Both the position numbers and the translations under genes were made by a program. A stretch of DNA of 64,000 nt. Origin: Vibrio sp. 99-70-13A1 (GTDB lineage: Bacteria; Pseudomonadota; Gammaproteobacteria; Enterobacterales; Vibrionaceae). This document shows positions 9,411 through 18,007 of the stretch, in pieces (within the stretch, counting starts at the first letter, position 1; each line of letters begins with the position of its first letter). The stretch spans positions 1 through 64,000 of the forward strand of contig NZ_VTXD01000025.1 of NCBI RefSeq assembly GCF_013114625.1, read 5' to 3'. The notes under the pieces are model-generated. The model saw only the letters and a program-made list of their open reading frames with translations, was not told where the DNA came from and made no database searches.

Positions 9411-10682
9411 ATGTCTTTTAAAGCACTAAACCTAAACCCTGAATTGCTGATGGTTCTTCCAAACCAATTACAAAAACCGACTGAGATTCAAGAGTCTGCC
9501 ATTCCACCAGCGCTCAAGCATCAGGATATTTTAGCATTGGCTCAAACAGGCAGTGGAAAAACGTACGCATTCGGATTACCTGTTCTTAACAGTGTTCAGC
9601 CAAATCATTCGGAGTTACAAGCATTAGTAATTGTTCCAACTCGTGAACTGGCAACCCAAGTCAGCCTTGCCTTAGAGCCTATCGCACAATCATTAAATAT
9701 CCGAATGGTGACATTAATTGGAGGGCAAGACCGCTCTGAACAAGAAAGGGAATTAGCACTACAACCACATATAGCGGTTGCTACTCCAGGTCGTCTATTG
9801 GACTTGCTAAAAAATCAATCTATAGATGTCTCGACTATAAAGTCATTGATCCTCGATGAAGCTGATCGCTTACTTGATATGGGTTTTTGGCCTGACATTC
9901 AGTCCATCCTTAACGAGCTTCCGAGTCAGCGCCAAACTTCATTGTTCTCTGCGACGTTTCCAAAAGAACTAGAAATAATTGCTGATAAGTTACTTTGTAA
10001 GCCGGTTAAGATTAGTGCTCATCAAGAAAATAGTGTGGTGTCTACCATTCAAGAAACCCTTTACCTTGTCAATAAAGGCAGTAAAGCCCAAGCATTGATT
10101 GCTCTACTACAGCGCAATAATTGGAAACAGGCTTTAGTCTTTATTGGAGCGAAAGATAATGCAGATTCGCTAGTCAAGAAACTCGTAAAAGCGAAAATCA
10201 AAGCGACTGCACTTCATGGCAATAAGAGCCAAGAAGAACGAGCTGAGACATTGGATTCATTTAAGCGCAATGACGTAGATGTTCTCATTGCAACTGATGT
10301 GATGGCTAGAGGTATTCATATTGAAAGTTTACCTATTGTCATCAACTATGACTTACCCGCTAACTCTGCAACTTATGTTCATCGCATTGGTCGCACAGCT
10401 AGGGCTGGAAAATCAGGTCAAGCTTTATCATTAGTCAGCCATAGTGAAACAACTTATTTAGATGCGATAAGAAAACTGACACAAAAAGAGCTACCAACGA
10501 CTTTATTAGATGGATTCCTGGTAACAGATAAACCGGCGGCGTCTGATACGACTGAACGAAAGCGTCCGCCTAAAGATAAGCAAGCCAATCGTAGAACCGC
10601 TAAGAAGAAAAGTATTACTCAGTTTAAGTCTAAACCCACTAGAACGAAGATAAGTAAAGGCAAGCCAAATAGTACTAAATAA
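9411..10682 (+). CDS. DEAD-box ATP-dependent RNA helicase (RhlE-like)
   Basis: A 423-residue RNA helicase with all core motifs in order: Q motif (PTEIQESAIP), motif I AQTGSGKT, Ia PTRELA, Ib TPGR, II DEAD, III SAT, V ATDVMARGI and VI HRIGRTARAG. A basic C-terminal tail of about 60 residues rich in Lys, Arg and Pro follows the second RecA-like domain, as in RhlE-type enzymes. These remodel ribosomal and messenger RNA, with several members important in cold. Which subgroup it belongs to cannot be fixed by eye. It is monocistronic with a strong terminator. The ribosome site before the ATG is weak. Confidence 0.95.
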   Translation: MSFKALNLNPELLMVLPNQLQKPTEIQESAIPPALKHQDILALAQTGSGKTYAFGLPVLNSVQPNHSELQALVIVPTRELATQVSLALEPIAQSLNIRMVTLIGGQDRSEQERELALQPHIAVATPGRLLDLLKNQSIDVSTIKSLILDEADRLLDMGFWPDIQSILNELPSQRQTSLFSATFPKELEIIADKLLCKPVKISAHQENSVVSTIQETLYLVNKGSKAQALIALLQRNNWKQALVFIGAKDNADSLVKKLVKAKIKATALHGNKSQEERAETLDSFKRNDVDVLIATDVMARGIHIESLPIVINYDLPANSATYVHRIGRTARAGKSGQALSLVSHSETTYLDAIRKLTQKELPTTLLDGFLVTDKPAASDTTERKRPPKDKQANRRTAKKKSITQFKSKPTRTKISKGKPNSTK

Positions 10683-10720
10683 CTCTGCTATTTTTTCTCC
10701 GGCATCCCACAAAAACTACC

Positions 10721-10749
10721 GAAGCTTAACCACTGGTTAAGCTTCTTTT
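10721..10749 (+). terminator. Intrinsic terminator of the DEAD-box helicase gene
   Basis: GAAGCTTAACCA and TGGTTAAGCTTC are perfectly complementary arms almost meeting at the centre. They are followed by TTTT, about 40 bases after the stop codon. Confidence 0.85.
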
Positions 10750-10895
10750 CATCATAAATCTATCAATAAACTCGTTTTTGTTCCCAAGTTATTGATTTAA
10801 TCTTGAGCTAAAAAAATACTTCTGAATAACGTTGACGCGTTGAGTTTGGACAACTAGATTTTTTTATTAGTGTCTAAACCAAGGAGGTCATTGAA

Positions 10896-11117
10896 ATGAA
10901 ACGTGCTAGCTCTGCATACCGACTGCAACTCATAAAAGAAGTCGCAACCCGCCGTGATCGCTTACGATCCAATGACCCCATGTCTAGTTACATTCAAACA
11001 TTACTAGATCACCAAGATGACGGTGATCATTCAGTCGAGCGGAACCAGCGTTTCAGTGGTTGTCATTTTGATGAACATATTGGTGGATGGGTCAGTGATG
11101 ATTGGGGAATGAAATAG
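10896..11117 (+). CDS. Small hypothetical protein, 73 aa
   Basis: A 73-residue soluble protein of unknown function. A near-perfect ribosome site (AAGGAGGT, ending 10 bases before the ATG) makes it a real gene despite its size. The N-terminal half is basic (KRASSAYRLQLIKEVATRRD) and the C-terminal half is acidic and rich in aromatic residues and glycine (DEHIGGWVSDDWGMK). I recognise no domain. It is monocistronic and tandem with the helicase, but separated from it by a strong terminator, so it must have its own promoter in 10750-10880. Confidence 0.72.
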   Translation: MKRASSAYRLQLIKEVATRRDRLRSNDPMSSYIQTLLDHQDDGDHSVERNQRFSGCHFDEHIGGWVSDDWGMK

Positions 11118-11277
11118 ATACTGAATTAAGCCGGTTTTAAATAGTTATTTACAGTATCCTTTATACCCTTAGAAAGTTGCCTTTCAGAAAAGAATCTATG
11201 TGGAAGGCAACTAGACTGATTCAATTCCAAATCAGTACAAAAGATTAAATGCGGAAAGACTCTTTGTAAGATAACCT

Positions 11278-11451
11278 TTATTGAAATGGGATATCAGACA
11301 AGTGTGACAAAATTTCTAGCCTTTCTTCCTCACTCATAGAATGCCAATCTCGACCTTGCTCCTTAAGATCATCCTTAGCATCATTTGTTTCGGTTTTTTT
11401 ATCTAATGCCTTAATTGGCACTTGTTTATCCTTGATGCCATGCCTATTCAT
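11278..11451 (-). CDS. Small hypothetical protein, 57 aa
   Basis: A complete reading frame reads MNRHGIKDKQVPIKALDKK at the N-terminus and WHSMSEEERLEILSHLSDI near the C-terminus. It is highly charged, with no signal or membrane segment and a likely C-terminal amphipathic helix. The ATG has a GGAAG ribosome site 7-11 bases upstream on the minus strand. The lysine- and glutamate-rich composition and helical C-terminus look like a true small protein rather than a chance frame. Function unknown. It lies convergent with the 73-residue gene upstream and in the same direction as the DUF1289 gene, 126 bases away. Confidence 0.65.
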   Translation of the reverse strand: MNRHGIKDKQVPIKALDKKTETNDAKDDLKEQGRDWHSMSEEERLEILSHLSDIPFQ

Positions 11452-11577
11452 AATAAAGCTTCCAAAACCGTATAGTGAATCTAATTATTATTACACCTGA
11501 GACATTCTGTAAAGTAATAATGTAAAGACCTAACTTCATTAAAACTTATATCTATGATTACACTACATTTAATGGCA

Positions 11578-11844
11578 TTAGAATAATTCCCCTTGCGGGC
11601 TTTCCGGTTTATCTAGATTTGATTCCGCTAATTTAGCTTTCGCTATTTTCCTTCTATAACGTTGCTGGCAGAGCTTTATCACATGTAGTTGCTGTGCTGC
11701 TGTCATCGACATCCAATTGAAACGTTCTTCCCGTTTACGCATGCACCCTTTGCAATAGCCTTTTTCATCGGCTAAGCAAACACCAATACAAGGGCTCGGT
11801 ACTTGAAAGAACTCTAGCTGCTCCATTTTCACCCCAACATTCAT
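11578..11844 (-). CDS. DUF1289 family cysteine-rich small protein
   Basis: An 88-residue protein of the DUF1289 family (E. coli YdhL type). The family motif is SPCIGVC followed by CKGCMRKREER, giving a compact four-cysteine cluster likely to bind a metal. After it comes WMSMTAAQQLHVI, which matches the family's W-x-x-M/L core. An internal ATG at 11826 (MEQLEFF) has GGGGTG just before it and is an equally plausible start, giving 82 residues. Function is not established for the family. It is monocistronic. Confidence 0.88.
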   Translation of the reverse strand: MNVGVKMEQLEFFQVPSPCIGVCLADEKGYCKGCMRKREERFNWMSMTAAQQLHVIKLCQQRYRRKIAKAKLAESNLDKPESPQGELF

Positions 11845-12048
11845 TATGCATCACTTCAATTTTAACTTTAATTGTCGTTCTAGAGTCATATTTAACCAGC
11901 AACCTCACATGGCTAAATGAATTGGTATTAAACCATACTAAACTATGACCCTATGCTGACAAGAATGGAGTTTTGTAACCTATACTTCATTCTAATTAAG
12001 TGACCGACTGAATAGGTCACTTCGTTTATTCCATTGGAGTCTTTATAT

Positions 12049-12495
12049 ATGAAGTTTAGTTCAAAAAAATTACTAGCAATCACAGCATTGCCGATTTTGC
12101 TCGCAGCTTGTTCAAGCAATGGAGATGACGCTCAACAAGTTACACCCGTAGATCTACAACACCACAATTGGGAGTTGGCAAAAATCGACGGGAACCAAAT
12201 TGAGATCAATGAACATCAGCAAGCACCACGCTTAGAAGTTGGTGAAAAAATGACGGCTAACGGTCTTGCCGGCTGTAACAACTTTTTTGGTCAAGCTGAA
12301 CTAGAAGACGGTAAATTCCGCATTAAGCAAATGGGTATGACCATGAAGATGTGTGCTGGTGAAGCAATGGATATTGAGCAAACAGTTTCTGCAACTTTAA
12401 GTGAGTGGAGTGACATCACTTTGACTCAAGATACTCTGACTCTTTCTAACGAAAACCACACATTGACTTACACTTTACGTGACTGGGTAAACTAA
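12049..12495 (+). CDS. META-domain lipoprotein (HslJ-like)
   Basis: A 148-residue envelope lipoprotein. The signal peptide ends in a lipobox LLAAC, then a single META domain (about residues 40-146) with its NGLAGCNNFFGQ core and MCAGEAMDIE motif. In E. coli the related HslJ is a heat-inducible outer-membrane protein linked to novobiocin resistance; a general envelope-stress role is inferred here. The ATG at 12049 is favoured because TTGGAGT lies about 9 bases upstream, so the in-frame TTG at 12034 is part of the ribosome site. Monocistronic with a strong terminator. Confidence 0.9.
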   Translation: MKFSSKKLLAITALPILLAACSSNGDDAQQVTPVDLQHHNWELAKIDGNQIEINEHQQAPRLEVGEKMTANGLAGCNNFFGQAELEDGKFRIKQMGMTMKMCAGEAMDIEQTVSATLSEWSDITLTQDTLTLSNENHTLTYTLRDWVN

Positions 12496-12528
12496 TCACG
12501 CGTTCAAGTGAATAGTATTCAATGTACT

Positions 12529-12553
12529 AAAGGGACCTTCATGGTCCCTTTTT
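12529..12553 (+). terminator. Intrinsic terminator of the META-domain gene
   Basis: AAAGGGACC and GGTCCCTTT form a 9-bp stem with a 5-base loop and run into TTTTT, 33 bases after the stop codon. Confidence 0.9.
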
Positions 12554-12900
12554 CATACGCTCGATAATACAAATCATTTAGCTGAATGACTCAGCTACTC
12601 TAAATATCTAGATCCAAAATTAACAGCCACTCTCTTATTCCAAAATCCTGCTAAATTTTCTTTCCCCTTCCTAATGTCCGAACTTCAAAGAAAAAGCAGT
12701 AACTTGTGTAATTATTTCGGTTCGAGCCCGGTCTTAGTCTAATGTTAAGTTATTGAACGACTTTCTTTGTAATTGATTGAAACTATTATCAAATCAAATT
12801 TAACACTGAATTAAAATTAATCTTAGAAACAGATAGAATAGCTGCGGTGAATCATTCACACTTAGCCGCCCACCCTGTTCACTAAAAAATGGAATGGTTT
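12554..12900. other. Upstream region of the ynjBCDF operon
   Basis: About 345 bases without a gene. The only clear element is the odd palindrome GTGAATCATTCAC at 12847-12859, 41 bases before the ynjB start, which could be an operator. Otherwise AT-rich sequence; no known riboswitch was recognised. Confidence 0.5.
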
Positions 12901-14061
12901 ATGAACAAATTAGTTAGCACGTTAAGCATTTTAGCAACTGCCTATGCATCTGGAACATTTGCGGAGTCATCAACGAATGATCAGTGGACTCAGATCGAGC
13001 AACAAGCTGAAGGTCAAACCGTCTACTTCCACGCATGGGGCGGAAGCCAAGAAATTAACCGCTACCTACAGTGGGCTGGTAAGGAATTACAAAGCCAGTA
13101 TGGCGTTACTCTAAAGCATGTGAAAGTAACAGATATTGCTGAAACAACGACACGCCTTGTCGCTGAAAAAGCCGCAAACAAAAACACTGGCGGCAGTGTC
13201 GATATGGTTTGGATAAACGGTGAAAACTTCAAGTCGATGAAAGACAATAAGTTGTTATTTGGTCCTTTTACTCAAAACTTACCAAGCTGGGAATTTGTAG
13301 ATAAAACGCTACCAATCGATGTCGATTTCTCTGAACCAACAGAAGGCTTAGAAGCACCTTGGGGCGTTGGTCAACTGGTATTCATCCATGATTCTGAATC
13401 ATTGTACAACCCGCCGAAATCTTTCTCTGAAATGCTTAGCTATGCTCAAGCCTTTCCAAACAAATTAAGCTACCCAAGACCACCAGAGTTTCATGGAACC
13501 AGTTTCTTAAAATCATTACTGATTGAGTTAACTAAAAATGATGCCACTTTACAGAAACCCGTTAACGAAGATGATTTTCAACTGCTAACGGCTCCTCTTT
13601 GGCAATATTTAGATAAGTTCCATAAAGTCGCATGGCGTGGTGGTAAGCAGTTCCCAGCCGGTACTTCTGAAACTATCCAGCTACTTGATGACGGCCAGAT
13701 TGATCTCGCAATTTCATTTAACCCGAATGCTGTCTACTCTGCACAAGCAAGCGGTAAACTAGCCGATACAACGAAAGCATACGCTTTGGAAAACGGTGCC
13801 TTATCTAACATCCATTTCCTTGCTATTCCTTGGAACAGTGATGCAAGTGCTGGTGCTCAAGTGGCTATTAATTTCTTACTAAGCCCTGAAGCTCAGTCAC
13901 GTAAAGGTGATTTAAATGTTTGGGGTGACCCTTCCGTTTTAAGTAGCCAATATTTAAGTGGAAGCGCTAAGAATACACAACAATTTAAATCAGTTGGTGA
14001 ACCTCACCCTAGCTGGCAAGCGGCTCTTGAAAAAGAATGGCTTAAGCGCTACGGAAGCTAA
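12901..14061 (+). CDS. ynjB: ABC transporter substrate-binding protein YnjB
   Basis: A 386-residue periplasmic binding protein with a Sec signal ending near GTFAES. The mature part has the type of fold used by iron, thiamine, sulphate or polyamine binding proteins; a typical opening is VYFHAWGGSQEINRYLQW, followed by VKVTDIAETTTRLV and VDMVWINGENF. Architecture and neighbours match E. coli YnjB, whose ligand is unknown. The ATG at 12901 follows GGAATGG; the ATG at 12889 would only add four residues. It is first in a four-gene operon, 6 bases from the permease gene. Confidence 0.9.
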   Translation: MNKLVSTLSILATAYASGTFAESSTNDQWTQIEQQAEGQTVYFHAWGGSQEINRYLQWAGKELQSQYGVTLKHVKVTDIAETTTRLVAEKAANKNTGGSVDMVWINGENFKSMKDNKLLFGPFTQNLPSWEFVDKTLPIDVDFSEPTEGLEAPWGVGQLVFIHDSESLYNPPKSFSEMLSYAQAFPNKLSYPRPPEFHGTSFLKSLLIELTKNDATLQKPVNEDDFQLLTAPLWQYLDKFHKVAWRGGKQFPAGTSETIQLLDDGQIDLAISFNPNAVYSAQASGKLADTTKAYALENGALSNIHFLAIPWNSDASAGAQVAINFLLSPEAQSRKGDLNVWGDPSVLSSQYLSGSAKNTQQFKSVGEPHPSWQAALEKEWLKRYGS

Positions 14062-14067
14062 CTATAC

Positions 14068-15774
14068 ATGCTACGCGTCCTATATTGTGTTGTTATAGCC
14101 GTTTGTATTTTACCTACCATTCCAGGTTTATTTGGCGTGGTAGTGTCCTCACTTAGCTATATTCCTCCCATTGGTTTACACACGCCTTCCCTTAATGGTT
14201 TTGAGCAAGTATTCCAATGGCAAGGAGTATGGCACTCAATAGGCTTAACCATAAGCTCTGCGCTGATTAGCAGCTATCTCGCTTGCGCGCTGACTTTTGC
14301 CATTTTATTGGCAACTTGGGGAAGTCCATTTTGGAAAAAGATAGAGCTGACTTTATCTCCTTTACTGGCTATGCCTCATGTCGCTTTTGCTATTGGGTTT
14401 GCTTTCCTTTTCGCCCCAACAGGGTTGGGTGTAAGAACATTTGAAGCCATTTTTGGAAGCAGCAATATAGATGGATCTTCAGAGCTCGCCTTGATCATAA
14501 AAGATCCCTACTCTGCTGGGCTAATCATAATGCTCGCACTTAAAGAAGTGCCATTTCTGTTATTAATGAGCATTTCTATCCTTCAACAAATCAATGTTGA
14601 ACGAATTTCAAAAGTGAGCGCTTCATTAGGCTATAGCAAAGCTCAGACTTGGTGGAAATGCATTCTTCCGCAATGGTTTACCAAGCTTCGTTTCCCTATG
14701 CTTGCAGTAATTGCTTACAGCCTTTCTGTTGTGGACATTGCTTTAATTATTGGACCAACAAACCCACCCACATTTGCTGTTTTAGTCTGGCAATGGTTCA
14801 GTGATCCTGATTTAAACCTACTTCCAAGAGCAGCTGCCGGTGCAATTGTACTTTTTGGTATTGCTTCATTGATGATTGCTTTTGCTCGCTTCATTGAATG
14901 GATGTTTTTGAAAGTGAATAGAGGCTGGCAGTTTTCTGGAAGATCCGGAATTCGCTTACCCGGAAGAATCATCTTTAGCGGAATTGCGTTTCTCTCAATA
15001 CTCATGATTCCGTTAATGTTTATTTGGAGTATTGCCCAGCGTTGGAGGTTTCCAGATCTAACTCCTAGCCGCTACACTTTACGTTTTTGGGAATATGAGT
15101 GGGACGGTATTATAAGTACTGTAAACCAAAGTTTATGGATAGCGATAATCGCTTCCTCGATTGCTTTGTTTCTTGCTTTAATCGCTCATGAATACCGTAT
15201 TAAATACAAATGGCAATTTCCCGGCTACATCATTGCGATTCCAATGCTAGTACCTCAACTCTCCATTTTGTTTGGTTTGCAGGTCTCTACTTTGTACCTC
15301 AATAGCAGCGCTTATTCATTATGGGTCGTTTGGTCACATATTTTCTTTGCCTTCCCGTTTGTCTACCTATCCCTCGATGGACCATGGCGAAGTTTTGATA
15401 ACCGTATTATCACGGCTTCGTTAAGTTTAGGTAAATCACCGCTTTATAGCTGGATTAAAATAAAAGCGCCGATCCTCCTTCCCGCAATTATCTTTGCTTG
15501 GGCGGTAGGAATAAGCGTGAGCTTGGCACAATACTTACCTACCCTCATGCTAGGTGCAGGCCGAATTAGTACCATTACCACGGAAGCTGTGGCTTTATCG
15601 AGTGGCTTTGACCGCCGAGTCACTGCTATTTATGCGATATGGCAAGCTCTGCTGCCCCTACTGTTTTTCTCATTCGCGATTTTAGTTAGCCGACTTCAGG
15701 TTAAATATCGCCGTCTTTCACTTAAAGGTTTATTGCCCCATGTGTCTCTGCATCGAAGACCTCACCATCCATAA
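14068..15774 (+). CDS. ynjC: ABC transporter permease YnjC (fused double permease)
   Basis: A 568-residue inner-membrane protein made of two tandem permease domains, each with about six hydrophobic segments. The split is near residues 270-310 (the basic stretch around WQFSGRSGIRLPGR). The two coupling loops are in SKVSASLGYSKAQTWWK and ITASLSLGKSPLYSW, the usual EAA-loop positions. Such fused permeases pair with one ATPase dimer, as in iron(III) and thiamine importers. It starts 6 bases after ynjB, and its 3' end overlaps ynjD by 35 bases. The substrate is unknown. Confidence 0.92.
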   Translation: MLRVLYCVVIAVCILPTIPGLFGVVVSSLSYIPPIGLHTPSLNGFEQVFQWQGVWHSIGLTISSALISSYLACALTFAILLATWGSPFWKKIELTLSPLLAMPHVAFAIGFAFLFAPTGLGVRTFEAIFGSSNIDGSSELALIIKDPYSAGLIIMLALKEVPFLLLMSISILQQINVERISKVSASLGYSKAQTWWKCILPQWFTKLRFPMLAVIAYSLSVVDIALIIGPTNPPTFAVLVWQWFSDPDLNLLPRAAAGAIVLFGIASLMIAFARFIEWMFLKVNRGWQFSGRSGIRLPGRIIFSGIAFLSILMIPLMFIWSIAQRWRFPDLTPSRYTLRFWEYEWDGIISTVNQSLWIAIIASSIALFLALIAHEYRIKYKWQFPGYIIAIPMLVPQLSILFGLQVSTLYLNSSAYSLWVVWSHIFFAFPFVYLSLDGPWRSFDNRIITASLSLGKSPLYSWIKIKAPILLPAIIFAWAVGISVSLAQYLPTLMLGAGRISTITTEAVALSSGFDRRVTAIYAIWQALLPLLFFSFAILVSRLQVKYRRLSLKGLLPHVSLHRRPHHP

Positions 15775-16387
15775 AGCTGATGGTTCACAATTATTTGAGC
15801 CTTTAAATTACACATTAGGTTCAGGTGAAATACTGGCCTTAATGGGTCCTAGTGGCTGTGGAAAATCAACGTTGCTTGATGTGATTGCTGGTCACTTATC
15901 TACTGAATTTACGTATCGTGGTTCTGTTTCTTTGAATGATATTCGTATAGATAAATCTCCAGCTCACCTTCGAGATGTCGGGATCTTGTTTCAAGATGAT
16001 CTATTATTTCCGCACTTGAACGTTTGGGAAAATCTGGCTTTTGCTTTACCTAATGCCATAAAAGGAAATGACCGAAAAATACAGGCGATGGCTGCTCTTA
16101 AAAATATCGAATTATCTATGCTTGCTGAATCATTTCCAGACCAGCTTTCTGGAGGACAACGAGCACGTATTAGCTTAACTAGAATGCTACTAGCCAAGCC
16201 AAAAGTTGCCTTACTTGATGAACCATTTAGCAAACTAGACAAAGCACTAAGAGGGCAATTTAAAGATTGGGTTTTCGAGCAGCTCAAGCAAGCCGACATA
16301 CCGGCTTTAATAGTCACCCATGATGATGAAGACATTCCGAACAATGCCAAAGTACTAAAATGGCCATGGAGCAAACAAGATGCTTGA
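15740..16387 (+). CDS. ynjD: ABC transporter ATPase YnjD
   Basis: A 215-residue ATPase driving the YnjBC importer. It contains Walker A GPSGCGKSTL, a Q-loop in GILFQDDLLFPHL, signature LSGGQRARISLTRML, Walker B VALLDEPFSKLD, and an H-loop in VTHDDED. It is short for the family, with no C-terminal regulatory domain. The ATG lies 35 bases inside the end of ynjC, and its stop overlaps the ynjF start by 8 bases, so expression of the last three genes must be translationally linked. Confidence 0.94.
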   Translation: MCLCIEDLTIHKADGSQLFEPLNYTLGSGEILALMGPSGCGKSTLLDVIAGHLSTEFTYRGSVSLNDIRIDKSPAHLRDVGILFQDDLLFPHLNVWENLAFALPNAIKGNDRKIQAMAALKNIELSMLAESFPDQLSGGQRARISLTRMLLAKPKVALLDEPFSKLDKALRGQFKDWVFEQLKQADIPALIVTHDDEDIPNNAKVLKWPWSKQDA

Positions 16388-16991
16388 TAAATATTCTGTC
16401 CAAGTCATTAAATGGCCGTTAAACCAAGCTGCCGCGACTCTCAATAAAGTCGGTGTTACAGCTAACCAAACCACACTGTTTGGTTTTATTATTGGATGTT
16501 TAGCTTTTCCTGCTTTAATCAATCAAGAATATGATTTAGCGCTCTTATTCGTTGTTTTAAATCGAATATTTGATGGATTAGACGGGGCACTGGCAAGAAT
16601 CCAAGGCATTACAGACGCTGGTGGCTTTTTAGATATCAGTTTAGATTTCTTATTTTATTCCCTGATACCTTTCGGCTTTGTACTGGCAAACCCTGATCAA
16701 AATGCGGTGGCAGGTGCATTCTTGATTTTTGCTTTCATAGGCACGGGTAGCAGCTTTCTTGCTTTCGCTGTTATGGCAGGAAAATTGGGGATTGAGAACC
16801 CAGAATACAAGCATAAATCTTTGTATTACATGTCTGGTTTAACTGAAGGCACAGAAACCATTGCTTCCTTCATTGCCTTTTGTATCTGGCCACAGCATTT
16901 TGCAATTATTGCCTATGTGTTTGGTGCGGCATGTTGGATAACCACTTTCATGAGAATTTTCTTTGGGTTTAAAACTCTGCAGAATCAATAG
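16380..16991 (+). CDS. ynjF: CDP-alcohol phosphatidyltransferase YnjF
   Basis: A 203-residue integral membrane enzyme of the CDP-alcohol phosphatidyltransferase family, which transfers a phosphatidyl group from CDP-diacylglycerol to an alcohol. The catalytic signature DGx2ARx8-9Gx3Dx3D is seen as DGLDGALAR followed by GGFLDISLD at about residues 60-85. About five to six hydrophobic helices follow the family plan. The acceptor alcohol is unknown. Its start overlaps the end of ynjD by 8 bases, so the enzyme is made together with the ABC importer, which suggests that the importer supplies, or the enzyme consumes, a related head group. The ynjE rhodanese gene found here in E. coli is absent. Confidence 0.92.
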   Translation: MLDKYSVQVIKWPLNQAAATLNKVGVTANQTTLFGFIIGCLAFPALINQEYDLALLFVVLNRIFDGLDGALARIQGITDAGGFLDISLDFLFYSLIPFGFVLANPDQNAVAGAFLIFAFIGTGSSFLAFAVMAGKLGIENPEYKHKSLYYMSGLTEGTETIASFIAFCIWPQHFAIIAYVFGAACWITTFMRIFFGFKTLQNQ

Positions 16992-17019
16992 AAAATGCCG
17001 CAAATATTGCGGCATTTTT
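16992..17019. terminator. Bidirectional terminator between ynjF and the methyltransferase gene
   Basis: AAAATGCCGCAA and TTGCGGCATTTT form a 12-bp stem with a 3-base loop and A/T tracts on both sides. It starts right after the ynjF stop and serves convergent genes. Confidence 0.9.
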
Positions 17020-17053
17020 AAAATCGATTATCGATAAACTTATGCGGATAGTT

Positions 17054-18007
17054 TTAAGCCGATAATTTGAATCTAAGCACTTTCAGACTCGAGTCTAAAT
17101 CCACATCAATAAATTCAGGTGGATTTTCTAATCGCTCTTGATAAATAACTGTCGGAGCTTCTTCTGCCATCGTCTCGACTAAGAAATCAGGCGATACTGC
17201 CGGTGAGTTAACGCACGCAATGACCTCACCGCCTTCAGTTAACAACTCAGGTAAACGGCGAAGGATCTTTTTGTAATCTTTAGTGAGAGCGAAGCTGCCT
17301 TTCTGAAATGATGGCGGATCAATAATCACCAATTCATAAGGTCCACCTTTCTTAATTTTGCCCCAAGACTTAAAGATGTCGTAACCTAAAAAGCTCACTG
17401 AACGCATGTCATGTTCATTTAGTCGGTGGTTTTCACGACCTTTATTCAATGAGCCACGTGACATATCAACATTCATGACTTTGGTCGCACCACCAGCTAT
17501 GGCAGCAACAGAAAAACCGCAGGTATAAGCAAATAGGTTAAGTACATTCTTTTCTTTTGCGTTGTCTTGAACCCACTGTCGCCCATATCGCATATCTAAG
17601 AACAAACCAAAATTCTGATTACGTCCGATATCTAACTGGTACTTTAAGCCATGTTCTACAACCACAGGGGACGCATCTAATTCTCCCCACAGCACTTCAG
17701 ATGGGGCACCATCTGAATAACGGTGTTGCAGCATAATACAACGACCACTTTTCTCTTGCCAAAGAGCGGTTTCAGTTAATTCAAGCAGCCCCTCTTTAAG
17801 GCTTTTCATGAAGTCTTCATCAACGGCTTTGAATAAATTAACTAAAAGTTGCCCGTCTACCCAGTCACACGTTAACTGATCTAATTCAGGCCAAAATTTA
17901 CCTCGCCCATGGAAGACTCGGCGTAATTCATTAGGAACATCATTAAGTTGCTGTTCTATATGTTTAAAAAATACAGGTAATGCGGATGCTTGCATTATAT
18001 TACTCAC
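17054..18007 (-). CDS. Class I SAM-dependent methyltransferase (RlmI/RlmK-like)
   Basis: A 317-residue SAM-dependent methyltransferase resembling the catalytic part of 23S rRNA methyltransferases of the RlmI type. The SAM-binding start is VLNLFAYTCGFSVAA, acidic loop VMNVDMSRGSL, and the base-flipping motif IIDPPSFQKGSF. No PUA domain is present at the N-terminus. An rRNA base is the likely target, but the site is unknown. The GTG start forms a GTGA overlap with the stop of the upstream pseudouridine synthase gene; an ATG four codons in (17995) is an alternative. Two RNA-modification genes in one operon support an RNA substrate. Confidence 0.85.
   Translation of the reverse strand: MSNIMQASALPVFFKHIEQQLNDVPNELRRVFHGRGKFWPELDQLTCDWVDGQLLVNLFKAVDEDFMKSLKEGLLELTETALWQEKSGRCIMLQHRYSDGAPSEVLWGELDASPVVVEHGLKYQLDIGRNQNFGLFLDMRYGRQWVQDNAKEKNVLNLFAYTCGFSVAAIAGGATKVMNVDMSRGSLNKGRENHRLNEHDMRSVSFLGYDIFKSWGKIKKGGPYELVIIDPPSFQKGSFALTKDYKKILRRLPELLTEGGEVIACVNSPAVSPDFLVETMAEEAPTVIYQERLENPPEFIDVDLDSSLKVLRFKLSA

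Noticed and set aside
12721-12740. GGTTCGAGCCC resembling a tRNA T-arm
   Set aside because: The stem is only three pairs, no acceptor or anticodon stems fit, and no CCA-like end follows; not a tRNA and no integrase nearby to support an attachment site.
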